Assembly: GCA_937921825.1 (NCBI GenBank) | Contig: CAKZVK010000060.1 | Span: 1-44,168 of the forward strand | Length of the DNA: 44,168 bases | Direction: 5' to 3' | From: an uncultured Saprospiraceae bacterium | Lineage (GTDB): Bacteria > Bacteroidota > Bacteroidia > Chitinophagales > Saprospiraceae | Shown here: piece by piece, positions 33,985-41,410 of the stretch | Layout of the letters: the number at the start of each line of letters is the position of its first letter | Numbering within the stretch: position 1 is the first letter of the stretch | Position numbers and translations under genes: made by a program | The notes under the pieces: model-generated | Told to the model about the DNA's origin: nothing | Database searches by the model: none | Seen by the model: the letters and a program-made list of their open reading frames with translations, nothing else

Positions 33985-35952
33985 CTAGTTAATAGTCACT
34001 TTTCTTGAAGTCAAATTGTTACCAGCTTTTATATTCATGATATAAAGTCCGGGGTTTACTGTAGCAGCATTATAGTTCAATACTACTTTACCATTTCTCT
34101 GACCGAAATCTTCTGTGGAAACTACTCTACCAAGAATATCAATAAGAGTTACTACAACTTCCTCAGCTTGCTCTAGATCCATAGTGATGGTTGTCTCACC
34201 AGAGAAAGGATTAGGAGCAACAATTACATTATTCTCTTCTGTGTATACCTCATCCGTGCTAGAAGTTATCGTCTTGACTTCTACTGCATTAATGATCTCT
34301 CCCGTAGCATTATCTAATAATAATCCTACTACTGAATAGTTAGGAATTAAATTCTTAGCGATAAGTATGCTCTCAGAATGAGAATAGGTTCCATTTCTCT
34401 CTACTGAAGTTAGTCTAGATTCTTCTATACCATAGAAGCTACCTATTAGCTCTCTTGCCACGTGGTCATATACCATCTGCGTAGCAGGAACTGGATTAGG
34501 AAGCACTTCATAACCATCCATAGGGCCACGTGCATTATCAGCATAAAAGTTTACCTGATCATAATCAGTATTATTTGTATTCGTGCCATCACCTGATCCA
34601 GTAACACCGTTTTCAGTAAGTACAACACTGAAAGTGAAATCACCTTCAATAGATGCTGCAAAGGTGGCATTCATGTCTATATTCAGTTCTCCAATATCAG
34701 GTGTAAGACTAGTCAGTTCTACTTCCATATCCATAGAAGCTGGCACTAAGGCTGTAACTCTGCTGAAATATGTGGATTCTAGAGCACTATAGCTCGCTAG
34801 ATCATTAGGCATTACATTGTCAGGTAATCTATCTGCAAGCATGCTTGGATATCCACCTATTAGATTTCCGAATTCATCATCATAATTTGAAATCTCCATA
34901 GGGTCTGAGTTATGTACAGCTATACCTATGGCATCTTCATATTGTGCAGAGATTAAATCTAACATTACAGCACCTCTAGGGCACCATCCACACCACGTAC
35001 CTGTAGCTTCTTCAAATACAACTCTCTTCTCAGGTCTGAAAGAAAGAACTGCCATGTCAGCCAGGACATCGTTATTGTCAGGATTTAAATCTTCATCTCC
35101 ATTAACAGAAACAACTGTCACATCTACATCATATTCTATCTCTTGATCTAAAGTCAAAATATCATCAAAAGAGTATGATAAGTTTCCTAGAGATGGAACA
35201 TTAAGACCAGTAAACTCTTGAGTTACCTGCGTACCTCCATTTACTGTATAGCCTAATACTATACTATTAATAGTTTCTTCTCCCAAGTTCTGAAGTGTAC
35301 CACTGATAGCAGACTGACCTCCTACAAGGTGATACTTTGTAAAAGATATTCCAGTCATTCCGGCATCTCTTTTTGGAAGACCTAGAACCTGTACATCATC
35401 CACAGTAATTAAGAACTGGTCAGATACATCAAAGTGTACAAAGGTTACATAGATAACCTGTCCGACATACTCATCTATCTTAAGAGAAATTTCATCCCAT
35501 ACATCTGCTCCATTTGCAGACAAGGTGTTTTCATAGATTATAGCTCCCTCATCTATATCCTCTATAGTATTGCCTGTAGAAATAACTACTTTATATTTTT
35601 CTGCTGCCCATTGTTGATCCTGTGCATATGCTTTCCAGCCTATGTAAGTAGCAGTAGGTGCATTTGTTAGGTCAATAGCAGGAGTAGTGATGTAATTTTC
35701 TGGAGTCAAAGGCAATTGTGTCTGTGGATTCCAAGAATATGAAATCATACTTCCTGACCCATCTATACCTAATGCCGCAGGAAACCAAGGAATGCCATCT
35801 CCATCTGCATCTATTGACGTCCAATCAGAAATATCTTCATCATCGAAGTTATCAGAGAAGAAAACTTGTGCCTGAAGGTTAACGAAAAAGCATGACATCA
35901 TGCAAAAGAAAACAACTCTTCCAAAAGCAGAATTGTGTAAAATTTGTTTCAT
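33985..35952 (-). CDS. Omp28-like T9SS cargo protein with choice-of-anchor J-like N-domain (paralogue)
   Basis: This is a 655-residue exported protein with signal peptide ending CFFVNLQAQ. Its architecture equals that of its downstream neighbour: jelly-roll N-domain (FFSDNFDDEDISDWTSIDAD), Ig-like middle (GTLQNLGEETINSIVLGY), Omp28 thioredoxin-like domain with WCGWCPRGAVMLDL (about residue 320) and GSFYGIEESRLTSV, and a type A T9SS domain at the end (VAPNPFSGETTITMDL ... NPGLYIMNI). The CGWCP pair looks like a thioredoxin active site (CxxC), so redox or disulfide activity is possible but unproven. Its promoter is probably TTG-N20-TACTTTG (35986-36015). Confidence 0.87.
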   Translation of the reverse strand: MKQILHNSAFGRVVFFCMMSCFFVNLQAQVFFSDNFDDEDISDWTSIDADGDGIPWFPAALGIDGSGSMISYSWNPQTQLPLTPENYITTPAIDLTNAPTATYIGWKAYAQDQQWAAEKYKVVISTGNTIEDIDEGAIIYENTLSANGADVWDEISLKIDEYVGQVIYVTFVHFDVSDQFLITVDDVQVLGLPKRDAGMTGISFTKYHLVGGQSAISGTLQNLGEETINSIVLGYTVNGGTQVTQEFTGLNVPSLGNLSYSFDDILTLDQEIEYDVDVTVVSVNGDEDLNPDNNDVLADMAVLSFRPEKRVVFEEATGTWCGWCPRGAVMLDLISAQYEDAIGIAVHNSDPMEISNYDDEFGNLIGGYPSMLADRLPDNVMPNDLASYSALESTYFSRVTALVPASMDMEVELTSLTPDIGELNIDMNATFAASIEGDFTFSVVLTENGVTGSGDGTNTNNTDYDQVNFYADNARGPMDGYEVLPNPVPATQMVYDHVARELIGSFYGIEESRLTSVERNGTYSHSESILIAKNLIPNYSVVGLLLDNATGEIINAVEVKTITSSTDEVYTEENNVIVAPNPFSGETTITMDLEQAEEVVVTLIDILGRVVSTEDFGQRNGKVVLNYNAATVNPGLYIMNIKAGNNLTSRKVTIN

Positions 35953-36328
35953 GTTAAATTATTGATTAGTGAACGAAGGTCTTTTCAAAGTAGAAAAATA
36001 GCGAAAAAGAATCAATACAAAAGCTTGATAGTGAATAATATAGCTTACAATCCTGCTTGAAGTCTAAATTTTGACAACAGCGAACATTAGCCCAACCAAT
36101 TATCTAAAAATTATTGAATCCCATGCCTAAAAGACTTAATGATATAAGTTACTGCCGATCAATAAATTACAATTATTCCTTTTCTGATATATTTTCTACT
36201 ACCCTACTTCTAGGCTTATATTTATCAGCGGAGGTAAAGGAACAGAAAGAGAAAGGTTATTCTCCTTACCAAACTCCGCAACATAGAATAAATAGTTACA
36301 TTTCGGATTTAAAAACAAAGCAAATTAG
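35953..36328. other. Intergenic region between Omp28-like gene and nadC
   Basis: This 376-nt gap holds the likely minus-strand promoter TTG (36013-36015), 20 nt, TACTTTG (35986-35992), one spacer base short of consensus, and a near-consensus plus-strand TACATTTC (36297-36304) 25 nt before the nadC GTG. A plus-strand reading frame (36123-36341) overlaps the nadC start but has no gene-like features. I see nothing else in it. Confidence 0.5.
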
Positions 36329-37186
36329 GTGGAAGGCATAAAGATTTCATTATTAGACGCATTCATTGATGCTGCACTTAGAGAAGATGTAAAAGATGGA
36401 GACCATACTTCACTAGCCTGTATAGATCCTGAGGCTACAAATACTGCAAAACTACTCATCAAGGATGAAGGAGTCATAGCCGGTGTGGACTTTGCAAAAT
36501 ATGTCTTTCACAAGTTAGACCCTGCATGCACTTTTACTGAGCTTATTCCAGATGGTACTAAGGTCCAATATGGAGACATTGCCTTTGAAATAACTACTGG
36601 TTCTCAGACACTGCTGATGGGCGAAAGATTAGTGCTCAATACTATGCAACGATTAAGTGGGGTCTCTACAATGGCAAGAAAATTCCAAGAATTAGTCTCA
36701 GATCTACCTGTAACTATTCTGGACACGAGGAAAACGACGCCTCTGATGAGATTCCTAGAAAAATGGGCTGTCCGAATAGGTGGCTGCGCTAATTATAGAG
36801 ATGGACTTTATGATTGGATAATGATAAAGGATAATCACATAGACGCGAGCGGAGGCATTACCAAGGCAATACAAAAAGTAAAAGCTTACCTCAAAGAAAA
36901 TAATAAGGAGCTCGGTATCACTGTAGAAACTAGAAATCTAGAAGAGCTCCAAGAAGTCATGAAAGAAGGTGGTGTCACCCGCATCATGCTGGATAACTTT
37001 GATCTAGAAACTCTCAGAAAAGGGGTAGAAATGATAGATAAGAAGTTTGAAGCAGAAGCCTCTGGAGGTGTAAACCTGACTACTGTCAGAGCGATAGCAG
37101 AAACTGGCGTAGATTTCATATCTGTAGGTGCACTTACACATTCTGCAGGTAGCCTGGATATGAGCTTGAAGATAAAATCTGCTTAA
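36329..37186 (+). CDS. nadC: Nicotinate-nucleotide pyrophosphorylase (carboxylating)
   Basis: It converts quinolinate and PRPP to nicotinate mononucleotide, CO2 and pyrophosphate in NAD synthesis. The 285 residues are full length from GTG 36329. Signatures: REDVKDGDHTS, NTMQRLSGVSTMA, TRKTTPLMRFLEKWAVRIGG, IKDNHIDASGG, VETRNLEELQE, MLDNFD and SVGALTHSAGSLDMSLKI. The segment usually read as GGGxNHR appears as GGCANYR (~residues 151-157), replacing the usual His by Tyr. nadA and nadB are not in the window. A strong terminator follows after about 60 nt. Confidence 0.94.
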   Translation: MEGIKISLLDAFIDAALREDVKDGDHTSLACIDPEATNTAKLLIKDEGVIAGVDFAKYVFHKLDPACTFTELIPDGTKVQYGDIAFEITTGSQTLLMGERLVLNTMQRLSGVSTMARKFQELVSDLPVTILDTRKTTPLMRFLEKWAVRIGGCANYRDGLYDWIMIKDNHIDASGGITKAIQKVKAYLKENNKELGITVETRNLEELQEVMKEGGVTRIMLDNFDLETLRKGVEMIDKKFEAEASGGVNLTTVRAIAETGVDFISVGALTHSAGSLDMSLKIKSA

Positions 37187-37243
37187 TACAGCCTTGTATA
37201 ATGAGGGAGCAGTTTTCTCACAAAGATTCATTCGTACTAGACC

Positions 37244-37285
37244 AAAAAAAATGAGCTTAGCTTTTTGTCGAAGCTAAGCTCATTT
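37244..37285. terminator. Strong bidirectional terminator
   Basis: A 15-bp perfect stem, AAATGAGCTTAGCTT (37249-37263) and AAGCTAAGCTCATTT (37271-37285), with a 7-nt loop. On the minus strand eight T follow; the plus side has a weaker tail. It ends nadC on one strand and the 35-residue membrane ORF on the other. Confidence 0.85.
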
Positions 37286-37306
37286 ATATTCTGCGTTGGC
37301 TTGTCT

Positions 37307-37414
37307 CTAGCCAGGGTAGCTCATTATCAAAATACTGATAAGAAATCCTGAGAAGATAAAAACTAACCAGAACCTCAAATCTGTGAGAACACTTGTCTCT
37401 TCCTCTTTAATCAT
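37307..37414 (-). CDS. 35-residue single-pass membrane peptide
   Basis: ATG 37414 opens a frame ending TAG at 37307. The N-terminus is polar and acidic (MIKEEETSVLTDLR), followed by one hydrophobic helix (FWLVFIFSGFLISILIM) and the short end SYPG. It is followed after 22 nt by a 15-bp terminator with an eight-T tail on its strand, and preceded by an inverted-repeat-rich leader (37456-37610). No known family is recognised. No perfect -7 element lies close upstream; the nearest is TATTTGG about 46 nt away. It could also be expressed by read-through from pyrD. Confidence 0.5.
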   Translation of the reverse strand: MIKEEETSVLTDLRFWLVFIFSGFLISILIMSYPG

Positions 37415-37455
37415 GAGTAGTCGGTTTTGGTTATTAAATGAGTAAGTATCTTATT

Positions 37456-37610
37456 GTATCCAAATAGGATACCATAACATTTTTACAATATATGTCCTAT
37501 ACACCTAGTAAGTAGGTGATTTTCAGGTACTTATGATATGACATTTTACTACCATTCATTAGCGTCTGATAGTGCAGCCATTATAGGTAGGACATATAGT
37601 ATATGTCTAT
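37456..37610. repeat. Cluster of nested inverted repeats
   Basis: Four elements lie within 155 nt: GTATCC/GGATAC (37456-37472, 5-nt spacer), ATATGTCCTA (37490-37499) with TAGGACATAT (37588-37597) as 10-bp ends of a 108-nt block, CACCTA/TAGGTG (37502-37518) inside that block, and GACATATA-G-TATATGTC (37591-37607). It lies between the end of pyrD and the start of the small membrane ORF. It could be a structured RNA, a leader, or a small non-coding element with terminal inverted repeats. Confidence 0.5.
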
Positions 37611-37676
37611 GATAGTATAAGAAAGAGTATTCTTAAAATACCCAAAACATTTAGAGGTGGAAAGGAAATAAAATAC

Positions 37677-38711
37677 CTAGTGAAGGCTGACGAGGTGCTT
37701 TTTTATTGATTTTATGAGTGCTGGACCACTATAGACCATACCAGAATAGACTTGTACTAAATCCGCCCCAGCAGCTAGCAAATCTGAGGCATGATGTGGT
37801 TCTGTAATTCCTCCTACACCGATAACAGGGATATCCTTATTACAAGATCTGATGTACCGGACCACCTCTAAGCTTCTTTTTCTTACAGGCAATCCACTTA
37901 GGCCTCCATTACCTATTTCCGATATTCTTGCTGGCGCTGTCTTGAGATCCGCTCGAGAAATAGTGGTGTTAGTGGCGATTATACCATCTACTTTTTGTGA
38001 CTCTAATATTTCTAAGACATCATCGATCTGACCTGTCGTGAGGTCTGGAGCTATCTTGAGTAATACTGGAATTTTCTTTGTCTTAGCATCTCTCAGTTGC
38101 ATGATATGAGAGAGCAGTCTTGTTAGAGGTTCTTTATCTTGGAGAGATCTCAGATCTGGTGTATTGGGAGAACTTACATTTACAACAAAGTAGTCTACGT
38201 AGGGATAGAGTTTATGAAAGCAAATCTCATAATCACTAATTGCCTCTTCGTTAGGTGTCACTTTATTCTTCCCTATATTTCCTCCTATAATCAATCCTTC
38301 TGAGCCATATTTTTCTAGACGGCTCACCATAGCATCTACCCCTTCATTATTGAAGCCCATCCTATTTATAAGGCCTTGATCTTGAGGTAGTCTGAAAAGT
38401 CTTGGCTGCGGATTACCATCTTGTCCTACAGGAGTCACAGTTCCTATTTCTATAAATCCAAAACCGAGAGCAGACATGGTCCTATAATACTTTCCATCTT
38501 TATCAAAACCTGCCGCGAGGCCTACAGGATTAGAAAATTTAATCCCTAATACTTCCTTCTTTAGACTCTCATGTTCGTAGCTATACAGGGCCCTGATCAG
38601 AGTACCTACAAGAGGAATATGTATAAGAATATCAAATAAGCTTGTCGTCGTGTGATGTGCCTTTTCTGGGGACAGTAGAAATAAAAAGGGCTTGAGAAGC
38701 AGTCTATACAC
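37677..38711 (-). CDS. pyrD: Dihydroorotate dehydrogenase (quinone), class 2
   Basis: It oxidises dihydroorotate to orotate in pyrimidine synthesis, passing electrons through FMN to membrane quinone. The 344 residues show the class 2 N-terminal membrane-associating helix (MYRLLLKPFLFLLSPEKAHH), then KFSNPVGLAAGFDKDG, IEIGTVTPVGQDGNPQPRLF, RMGFNNEG, catalytic-region VNVSSPNTPDLR, LLKIAPDL, IATNTT, and phosphate-binding GVGGI with VQVYSGMVYSGP. The start is GTG 38711, directly after the crp-family stop codon with no gap, so translation is probably coupled. It is last of the dnaX-crp-pyrD group. Confidence 0.95.
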   Translation of the reverse strand: MYRLLLKPFLFLLSPEKAHHTTTSLFDILIHIPLVGTLIRALYSYEHESLKKEVLGIKFSNPVGLAAGFDKDGKYYRTMSALGFGFIEIGTVTPVGQDGNPQPRLFRLPQDQGLINRMGFNNEGVDAMVSRLEKYGSEGLIIGGNIGKNKVTPNEEAISDYEICFHKLYPYVDYFVVNVSSPNTPDLRSLQDKEPLTRLLSHIMQLRDAKTKKIPVLLKIAPDLTTGQIDDVLEILESQKVDGIIATNTTISRADLKTAPARISEIGNGGLSGLPVRKRSLEVVRYIRSCNKDIPVIGVGGITEPHHASDLLAAGADLVQVYSGMVYSGPALIKSIKKHLVSLH

Positions 38712-39398
38712 TTACTTTATTTCTTCTTTGAGTTTGTCTAAATCCCTTACTAGAAGTCGTTTCCGATTGAAGGTTATAATTTCTGAAGCTCTTAATTCAT
38801 TCAGAACAGTAGTTACTGTCTGCCTGGAAGTCGCCGTAAGGTTTGCAATTTCTTGATGGGTATTAAAATTTCTTACTACCCATTCATAACCCACTCGCTG
38901 ACCATTCTTTCTTACCAATTCTACGAGATACTCTACTATTCTACTTCTTGAATCTTTAAAGACTAGGGACTCTAATCTATTCTCCATTTCCAAGACTTTA
39001 GAACCCATCATCTTCATGAAGAACATACTCAGAGAGCCATGATCTTTTATAAGCGAAGTCATTTCGGAGGATTTTATGGCACACAATTTTACATCCTCAA
39101 TGGCGACTGCATAGTCTCTTCTTTTGTGTTCTCCTACCAGTGAAAGTTCACCAAAGACTTCTCCTCTATTAAGGATGGCTTTGATAATTTCTTTTCCTTC
39201 CTCGGAAGTAGAACCGATGCGTACTCTTCCTTCAGCAATAAAATATATAGTGTCGCTGGCAGCATCAGGCATATACACATACTCGCCTCTTTCTATTTTC
39301 ATTAAATGGTCATCCTGCTGCCTATCCCCAAGTTTTTGAGGACAAAAAATTGTGCTGACATCAATATTCTCGAGATACCAGATGGACTTTTCACTCAT
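38712..39398 (-). CDS. Crp/Fnr family transcriptional regulator
   Basis: This is a 228-residue one-component regulator. Residues ~25-135 form the cyclic-nucleotide-binding-like barrel (MKIERGEYVYMPDAASDTIY, GEVFGELSLVG, RDYAVAIEDVKLCAI), followed by the long dimer helix and a C-terminal winged helix-turn-helix (~150-225; NTHQEIANLTATSRQTVTTV, FNRKRLLVRDL). There is no cysteine cluster as in Fnr; the effector is unknown. The GEVFGELSL stretch lacks the full RxA pocket of Crp (usual GExxGExxLxxxxxRxA), with RRDYAVA carrying an Arg nearby. It lies 29 nt after dnaX and abuts pyrD. A 22-bp palindrome of Crp-like geometry sits upstream of dnaX (41284-41305). Confidence 0.9.
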   Translation of the reverse strand: MSEKSIWYLENIDVSTIFCPQKLGDRQQDDHLMKIERGEYVYMPDAASDTIYFIAEGRVRIGSTSEEGKEIIKAILNRGEVFGELSLVGEHKRRDYAVAIEDVKLCAIKSSEMTSLIKDHGSLSMFFMKMMGSKVLEMENRLESLVFKDSRSRIVEYLVELVRKNGQRVGYEWVVRNFNTHQEIANLTATSRQTVTTVLNELRASEIITFNRKRLLVRDLDKLKEEIK

Positions 39399-39427
39399 AG
39401 TTGATCATGTTATGGGTTTTAAAGTAA

Positions 39428-41164
39428 CTACTTAGCCTTTAAATTTAGTCGATGTATGAATGCTTCAAAGGTTGGGTTTTGCTGATTGAACAAAGCAATT
39501 TTTTCATTGGTTGTTAAAATCTTAACTTTTTCTGGTGGTTTGTAGTCGGGAAATACACTTGAGTCAACTTCAAAGACTATTTCTATCTCTTTTTTGGGGT
39601 AATGAGATCTGATATCCAGAATCATGTCAGATTCTTGTTTTAACAATTCTGAAAAAACTTCTGATGGTGCAAAAATTGTGAGTTTATTGTCTTTGACTAC
39701 CACCTTAGAGTTGGTCACTGCACTTTTAAAAGAATTCAGTAATGATTTCTTCTTCCACTCTTGTAGAATCCCACCGATAAACTCATCTGTAAAAGGATTC
39801 TTATGCGCTCTTTTCTTCTTCTCTTCCTTATCTATAGAGGCTACAAGAGCATCTATATCAGTAGTGATAGTAGGAGTCAATGAGGAATACTTTCTAGTCC
39901 TCTTGGATAGATCATCAGTAGTAAGTTCATTCTTACTCTTCTTGGATGCTGCAGCAGGTGCTTCTTTTACAATGCTAACTTTGGCGGTAGACTTTGAGTT
40001 AGCTTTTTTATTAGCCACTACCGCTGGTCTTGCCTTAGGTGGCTGTACTTCCGTTATCTTTTTTTTTTCGATAACCCTATTCATGTAAGCTATCTTACTG
40101 AGCGCTATCTCCATAGTTAGTCGCTTATTATGTGACCTCAATAGATTCATATCTGTCTTATCCAAAAGTGATAGTGCGGTCATGATAAATGAATCACTTG
40201 CGAGTGCCGCTTGGTCTTGAAATCTCACTTTTAGATTTTCACTAGTCTCCATTAGTTGAGCTGTCTGGAGATCTTTTACTAGAAGCAACTGTCTCAGATG
40301 GGCTAGCAAACCGGAGATAAACTGCTCGACCTCAAAACCATTTTTCACCACTTCATCAAACTGGAGCATCAGCGAAGTAAAATCTTCCTTGATTGCCGCG
40401 TCTATTATACTGAAGTAATAATCATGATCGAGAACATTAAGATTAGCTGCTACATCTTTATAGCTAATATTACCATCTAAAGTGCTCACCATCTTATCGT
40501 AGATAGAGAGGGCATCACGCATAGCACCGTCTGCCTTCTGTGCTATTAAGTGCAAGGCTTCATCATCAAAGGTTCTCTGCTCTTTATCAGCAATCTGCTG
40601 CACTTGATTCACTATATCTTTTATCTGGATTCTTCGGAAGTCGAAGATTTGGCAACGAGATAAGATGGTAGGAATTATCTTATGCTTTTCAGTTGTAGCC
40701 AAGATGAACTTAGCGTAAGGAGGAGGCTCCTCCAGTGTTTTTAGAAAAGCATTAAAGGCCGCTTGCGATAGCATATGGACCTCATCTATGATATAGATCT
40801 TATAGGAGCCCTGTTGCGGTTGGAATCGCACCTGATCATTAAGAGATCTGATGTGATCCACACTATTATTAGAGGCAGCATCTAATTCGAAAATATTGAA
40901 TGAGGCATTATCACTAAAGGCCTTACATGCTGAGCAAGTTTCACAAGCATGATATTCAGGACTTAGATTTTCGCAATTCAGCACTTTGGCGAGAATTCTT
41001 GCAGAGGTGGTTTTTCCTACCCCTCTAGGTCCTGAGAATAAAAAAGCATGAGCAAGCTTATCATTTTTGATTGCATTCTTTAGGGTAGTCGCAATGTGGT
41101 CTTGACCTACTAATTCGTCAAAATTTTTCGGTCTGTACTTTCTTGCAGATACTACAAAGCTCAT
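39428..41164 (-). CDS. dnaX: DNA polymerase III subunit tau (gamma by slippage)
   Basis: This clamp-loader ATPase holds the replicase together. At 578 residues, the AAA+ module has Walker A GPRGVGKTT (Lys51), zinc ligands Cys64, 74, 77 and 80 (CETCSAC), DEVHM, and sensor region ILSRCQIFDFRR. The collar domain III ends near residue 365, followed by a lysine/alanine-rich linker and a C-terminal tau-type domain (~460-578, FTDEFIGGILQEW). Exactly at the domain III end, codons 366-369 (GAA AAA AAA AAG) form an A10 run. A -1 shift, or an extra A, leads to a stop after seven codons; a missing A stops at once. This predicts a gamma-like product of about 370-376 residues. It is first gene of dnaX-crp-pyrD. 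Confidence 0.95.
   Translation of the reverse strand: MSFVVSARKYRPKNFDELVGQDHIATTLKNAIKNDKLAHAFLFSGPRGVGKTTSARILAKVLNCENLSPEYHACETCSACKAFSDNASFNIFELDAASNNSVDHIRSLNDQVRFQPQQGSYKIYIIDEVHMLSQAAFNAFLKTLEEPPPYAKFILATTEKHKIIPTILSRCQIFDFRRIQIKDIVNQVQQIADKEQRTFDDEALHLIAQKADGAMRDALSIYDKMVSTLDGNISYKDVAANLNVLDHDYYFSIIDAAIKEDFTSLMLQFDEVVKNGFEVEQFISGLLAHLRQLLLVKDLQTAQLMETSENLKVRFQDQAALASDSFIMTALSLLDKTDMNLLRSHNKRLTMEIALSKIAYMNRVIEKKKITEVQPPKARPAVVANKKANSKSTAKVSIVKEAPAAASKKSKNELTTDDLSKRTRKYSSLTPTITTDIDALVASIDKEEKKKRAHKNPFTDEFIGGILQEWKKKSLLNSFKSAVTNSKVVVKDNKLTIFAPSEVFSELLKQESDMILDIRSHYPKKEIEIVFEVDSSVFPDYKPPEKVKILTTNEKIALFNQQNPTFEAFIHRLNLKAK
40053..40075 (-). promoter_or_regulatory. Slippery A10 run in dnaX with flanking inverted repeat
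   Basis: On the minus strand ten A (40068-40059) span codons 366-369 and include the heptamer A AAA AAG in the reading phase used for -1 shifting in E. coli dnaX. GTTATC and GATAAC flank the run as a 6-bp inverted repeat, placing the A run in the loop. All slippage products meet stop codons within eight codons. Confidence 0.65.
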
Positions 41165-41210
41165 CTAGGGTTGTGGTTAGTGATAGTATAGACGCCTAAG
41201 ATATAACCAA

Positions 41211-41226
41211 TCTTATATATATAAGA
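41211..41226. promoter_or_regulatory. 16-bp perfect palindrome upstream of dnaX
   Basis: TCTTATATATATAAGA is self-complementary and lies about 50 nt before the dnaX ATG, just upstream (on the minus strand) of a near-consensus -7 box TATCTTAG (41196-41203). It could be an operator, or only AT-rich DNA. Confidence 0.4.
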
Positions 41227-41283
41227 CAAATAGCAGGTCAGACAATTAACTAATTATCATTCCACTATGCCGAGCTAATTTAA

Positions 41284-41305
41284 TAATGACAATTACTTGT
41301 CATTA
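41284..41305. promoter_or_regulatory. 22-bp palindrome of Crp/Fnr-like geometry
   Basis: TAATGACAA, a 4-nt spacer, TTGTCATTA: two perfect 9-nt arms in a 22-bp site between the divergent dnaX and adhesin genes. Crp/Fnr proteins bind 22-bp sites of this form, and a member of that family is encoded two genes away. It may also fold as a hairpin. Confidence 0.45.
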
Positions 41306-41376
41306 CTCACAGATAATCAGCCTCATAGACATGATTCCAGATCAAATATGAACTTAACATAGGGGCAGCACTGTGA

Positions 41377-41406
41377 TAAGGATGTCTAAAGAACGTAACA
41401 TCCTTA
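41377..41406 (+). promoter_or_regulatory. Hairpin directly before the adhesin start codon
   Basis: TAAGGATGT (41377-41385) and ACATCCTTA (41398-41406) form a 9-bp stem with a 12-nt loop, ending 4 nt before the ATG at 41411. There is no T-run, so it is not a terminator. If formed in the mRNA it would crowd the initiation site. Confidence 0.4.
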
Positions 41407-41410
41407 ATAA

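Noticed and set aside
36123-36341. A 72-codon plus-strand frame overlapping the nadC start
   Set aside because: No recognisable domain, signal or membrane segment; it overlaps the nadC GTG and a likely promoter, and its composition looks like random AT-rich DNA.
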